Source of the DNA: Siminovitchia sediminis
GTDB lineage: Bacteria; Bacillota; Bacilli; Bacillales; Bacillaceae_C
Direction of reading: 5' to 3'
Length of the DNA stretch: 64,000 nucleotides
Assembly (NCBI RefSeq): GCF_042680885.1
Contig: NZ_JBHUEO010000113.1
Location: 1 to 64,000 of the forward strand
Shown here: positions 62,967 to 64,000 of the stretch, piece after piece
How positions within the stretch are numbered: position 1 is the stretch's first letter
Layout of the letters: the number at the start of each line of letters is the position of its first letter
Translations under genes and position numbers: made by a program
The notes under the pieces: model-generated
What the model saw: only the letters and a program-made list of their open reading frames with translations
The model's database searches: none
What the model was told of the DNA's origin: nothing

Positions 62967-64000
62967 ATGCGTGAAGCGGTTATAGTCGCCGGAGCAAGAA
63001 CTCCGGTCGGTAAAGCCAAAAAAGGCACACTTGCCGATACCCGGCCAGATGATCTCGGAGCTCTTGCTGTAAAAGAAACGTTGAAACGTGCAGGCAATTA
63101 TAATGGGAATATAGATGATGTCATTATGGGCTGTGCGATCCCTGAGGCTGAACAGGGATTAAATATGGCGAGAAACATTGGTGCGCTTGCCGGCCTTCCT
63201 AAAGATGTTCCGGGAATGACAATCAATCGTTTTTGTTCGTCAGGACTGCAATCTATTGCATATGCTGCCGAAAGAATTATGGTCGGCTCTGCAGATACAA
63301 TTATTGCGGGCGGGGCCGAATCGATGAGTATGCTGCCGATGTCCGGCCATATCGTCAGGCCCAATGCCAAACTCGTAGACTCGGCTCCTGAATATTATAT
63401 GAGCATGGGTCATACAGCTGAAGAGGTAGCCAAAAGATTTGGGGTGTCCAGGGATGATCAGGATGCCTTTGCTGTAAAGAGCCATCAAAAGGCAGCAAAA
63501 GCGATAGCTGACAAAAAATTTGAAGATGAAATTGTCTCGGTAGATGTCATTTCAAGATCGGTTGGCCCAGATTATAAGGTGACTGAAGAACATATACAAT
63601 TCTCGCAGGATGAAGGCGTCCGTCCGGATACCAATATAGAGGTATTATCAAAGCTTCGCCCCGTGTTTTCTATCACTGGCTCGGTGACGGCTGGTAATTC
63701 TTCGCAAACGAGTGACGGGGCTGCGGCAGTCATGGTAATGGATCGTGAAAAGGCCGATTCTTTGGGACTTCAGCCTATGATAAAATTCCGGTCATTTGCC
63801 GTCAGCGGAGTAGCCCCGGAAATCATGGGCGTAGGGCCTGTGGCAGCAGTTCCGAAAGCATTGAAAATTGCCGGGCTTGAACTTTCCGATATCGGCCTGT
63901 TTGAATTAAATGAAGCTTTTGCCTCGCAGGCTATTCAAGTCATACGGGAATTGGATCTGGATGAGGAGATTGTCAACGTAAATGGCGGTGCAATAGCGCT
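62967..64000 (+). CDS. fadA: acetyl-CoA C-acyltransferase (thiolase), 3' end outside window
   Basis: At least 344 residues of a thiolase that cleaves 3-ketoacyl-CoA in the last step of beta-oxidation. NRFCSSGLQSIAYAAERI holds the acyl-accepting Cys, and FELNEAFASQAIQV the conserved NEAF loop. The C-terminal HPxG and catalytic Cys motifs fall past the window end. GGGAGG precedes ATG 62967, 32 bp after fadN, in the usual fadN-fadA operon. Confidence 0.93.
   Translation, partial: MREAVIVAGARTPVGKAKKGTLADTRPDDLGALAVKETLKRAGNYNGNIDDVIMGCAIPEAEQGLNMARNIGALAGLPKDVPGMTINRFCSSGLQSIAYAAERIMVGSADTIIAGGAESMSMLPMSGHIVRPNAKLVDSAPEYYMSMGHTAEEVAKRFGVSRDDQDAFAVKSHQKAAKAIADKKFEDEIVSVDVISRSVGPDYKVTEEHIQFSQDEGVRPDTNIEVLSKLRPVFSITGSVTAGNSSQTSDGAAAVMVMDREKADSLGLQPMIKFRSFAVSGVAPEIMGVGPVAAVPKALKIAGLELSDIGLFELNEAFASQAIQVIRELDLDEEIVNVNGGAIA

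Overview
The window is chromosome of an endospore-forming member of the Bacillaceae. The evidence is the gap-pgk-tpiA-gpmI-eno-secG block, est-rnr-smpB-ssrA in Bacillus order, several spore-coat genes (CotD-, CotF- and YusN-like), rpoN/sigL, fadN-fadA behind a Bacillus FadR box, an app-type oligopeptide ABC operon, and AGGAGG-type ribosome sites with frequent TTG/GTG starts. No rRNA or tRNA genes were seen; the only RNA gene is tmRNA.

Region 1 (about 230-12570) is visibly more AT-rich than the rest and is the most interesting part. It is one tightly packed operon with many 4-11 bp overlaps. It encodes a 43-aa acidic peptide, a 717-aa CHAT/caspase-like protein with a zinc ribbon, an MFS exporter, a TruD-like pseudouridine synthase, a NikJ/PolH-like radical SAM enzyme, a HAD phosphatase, a 2-oxoglutarate/Fe(II) oxygenase, an SDR dehydrogenase/epimerase, a tyrosine-phosphatase-like phosphatase, a HisC-like aminotransferase, a MurA-like enolpyruvyltransferase and a P-loop kinase. 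The TruD + enolpyruvyltransferase + radical SAM combination is the signature of bicyclic high-carbon-sugar C-nucleosides (malayamycin/ezomycin logic, related to the nikkomycin/polyoxin octosyl-acid pathway). The inferred route is: pseudouridine monophosphate, then a 3'-enolpyruvyl derivative, then bicyclic octosyl-acid phosphate, then oxidation, transamination and dephosphorylation, then export. The peptide/CHAT pair and the absence of any amide ligase make it unlike the nikkomycin/polyoxin clusters I know.

Region 2 (12600-17700) is a decayed boundary: an IS21-like shell with a dead IS3 inside, a hypothetical gene, long gene-poor DNA and two small orphan proteins. Region 3 (17660-38550) is conserved core: cotD-like, rpoN, a glutaredoxin-like gene, the glycolytic operon (without the usual cggR in front), secG, a DUF2935 gene, carboxylesterase, RNase R, SmpB, tmRNA, a BASS-family transporter, a CarD-like regulator, and a formate dehydrogenase with its DUF1641 partner.

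Region 4 (38800-49530) holds a small membrane protein, the leftward app-type peptide ABC operon, two tiny lmo0937-like membrane proteins, two frameshifted genes (a phospholipase-D-like and a CotF-like one) and a rodA/ftsW gene. Region 5 (49630-59500) is a nitrogen/carbon catabolic island. A near-consensus sigma-54 promoter precedes an NCS1 permease, a nitrilase-family amidase, a cyclase-family hydrolase and an aldehyde dehydrogenase; a LysR regulator, a 2-hydroxyacid dehydrogenase, an agmatinase-family ureohydrolase and a sodium:solute symporter broken by a 10-bp tandem duplication follow. Region 6 (59690-64000) has two spore-coat genes and fadN-fadA; fadA runs off the window end.
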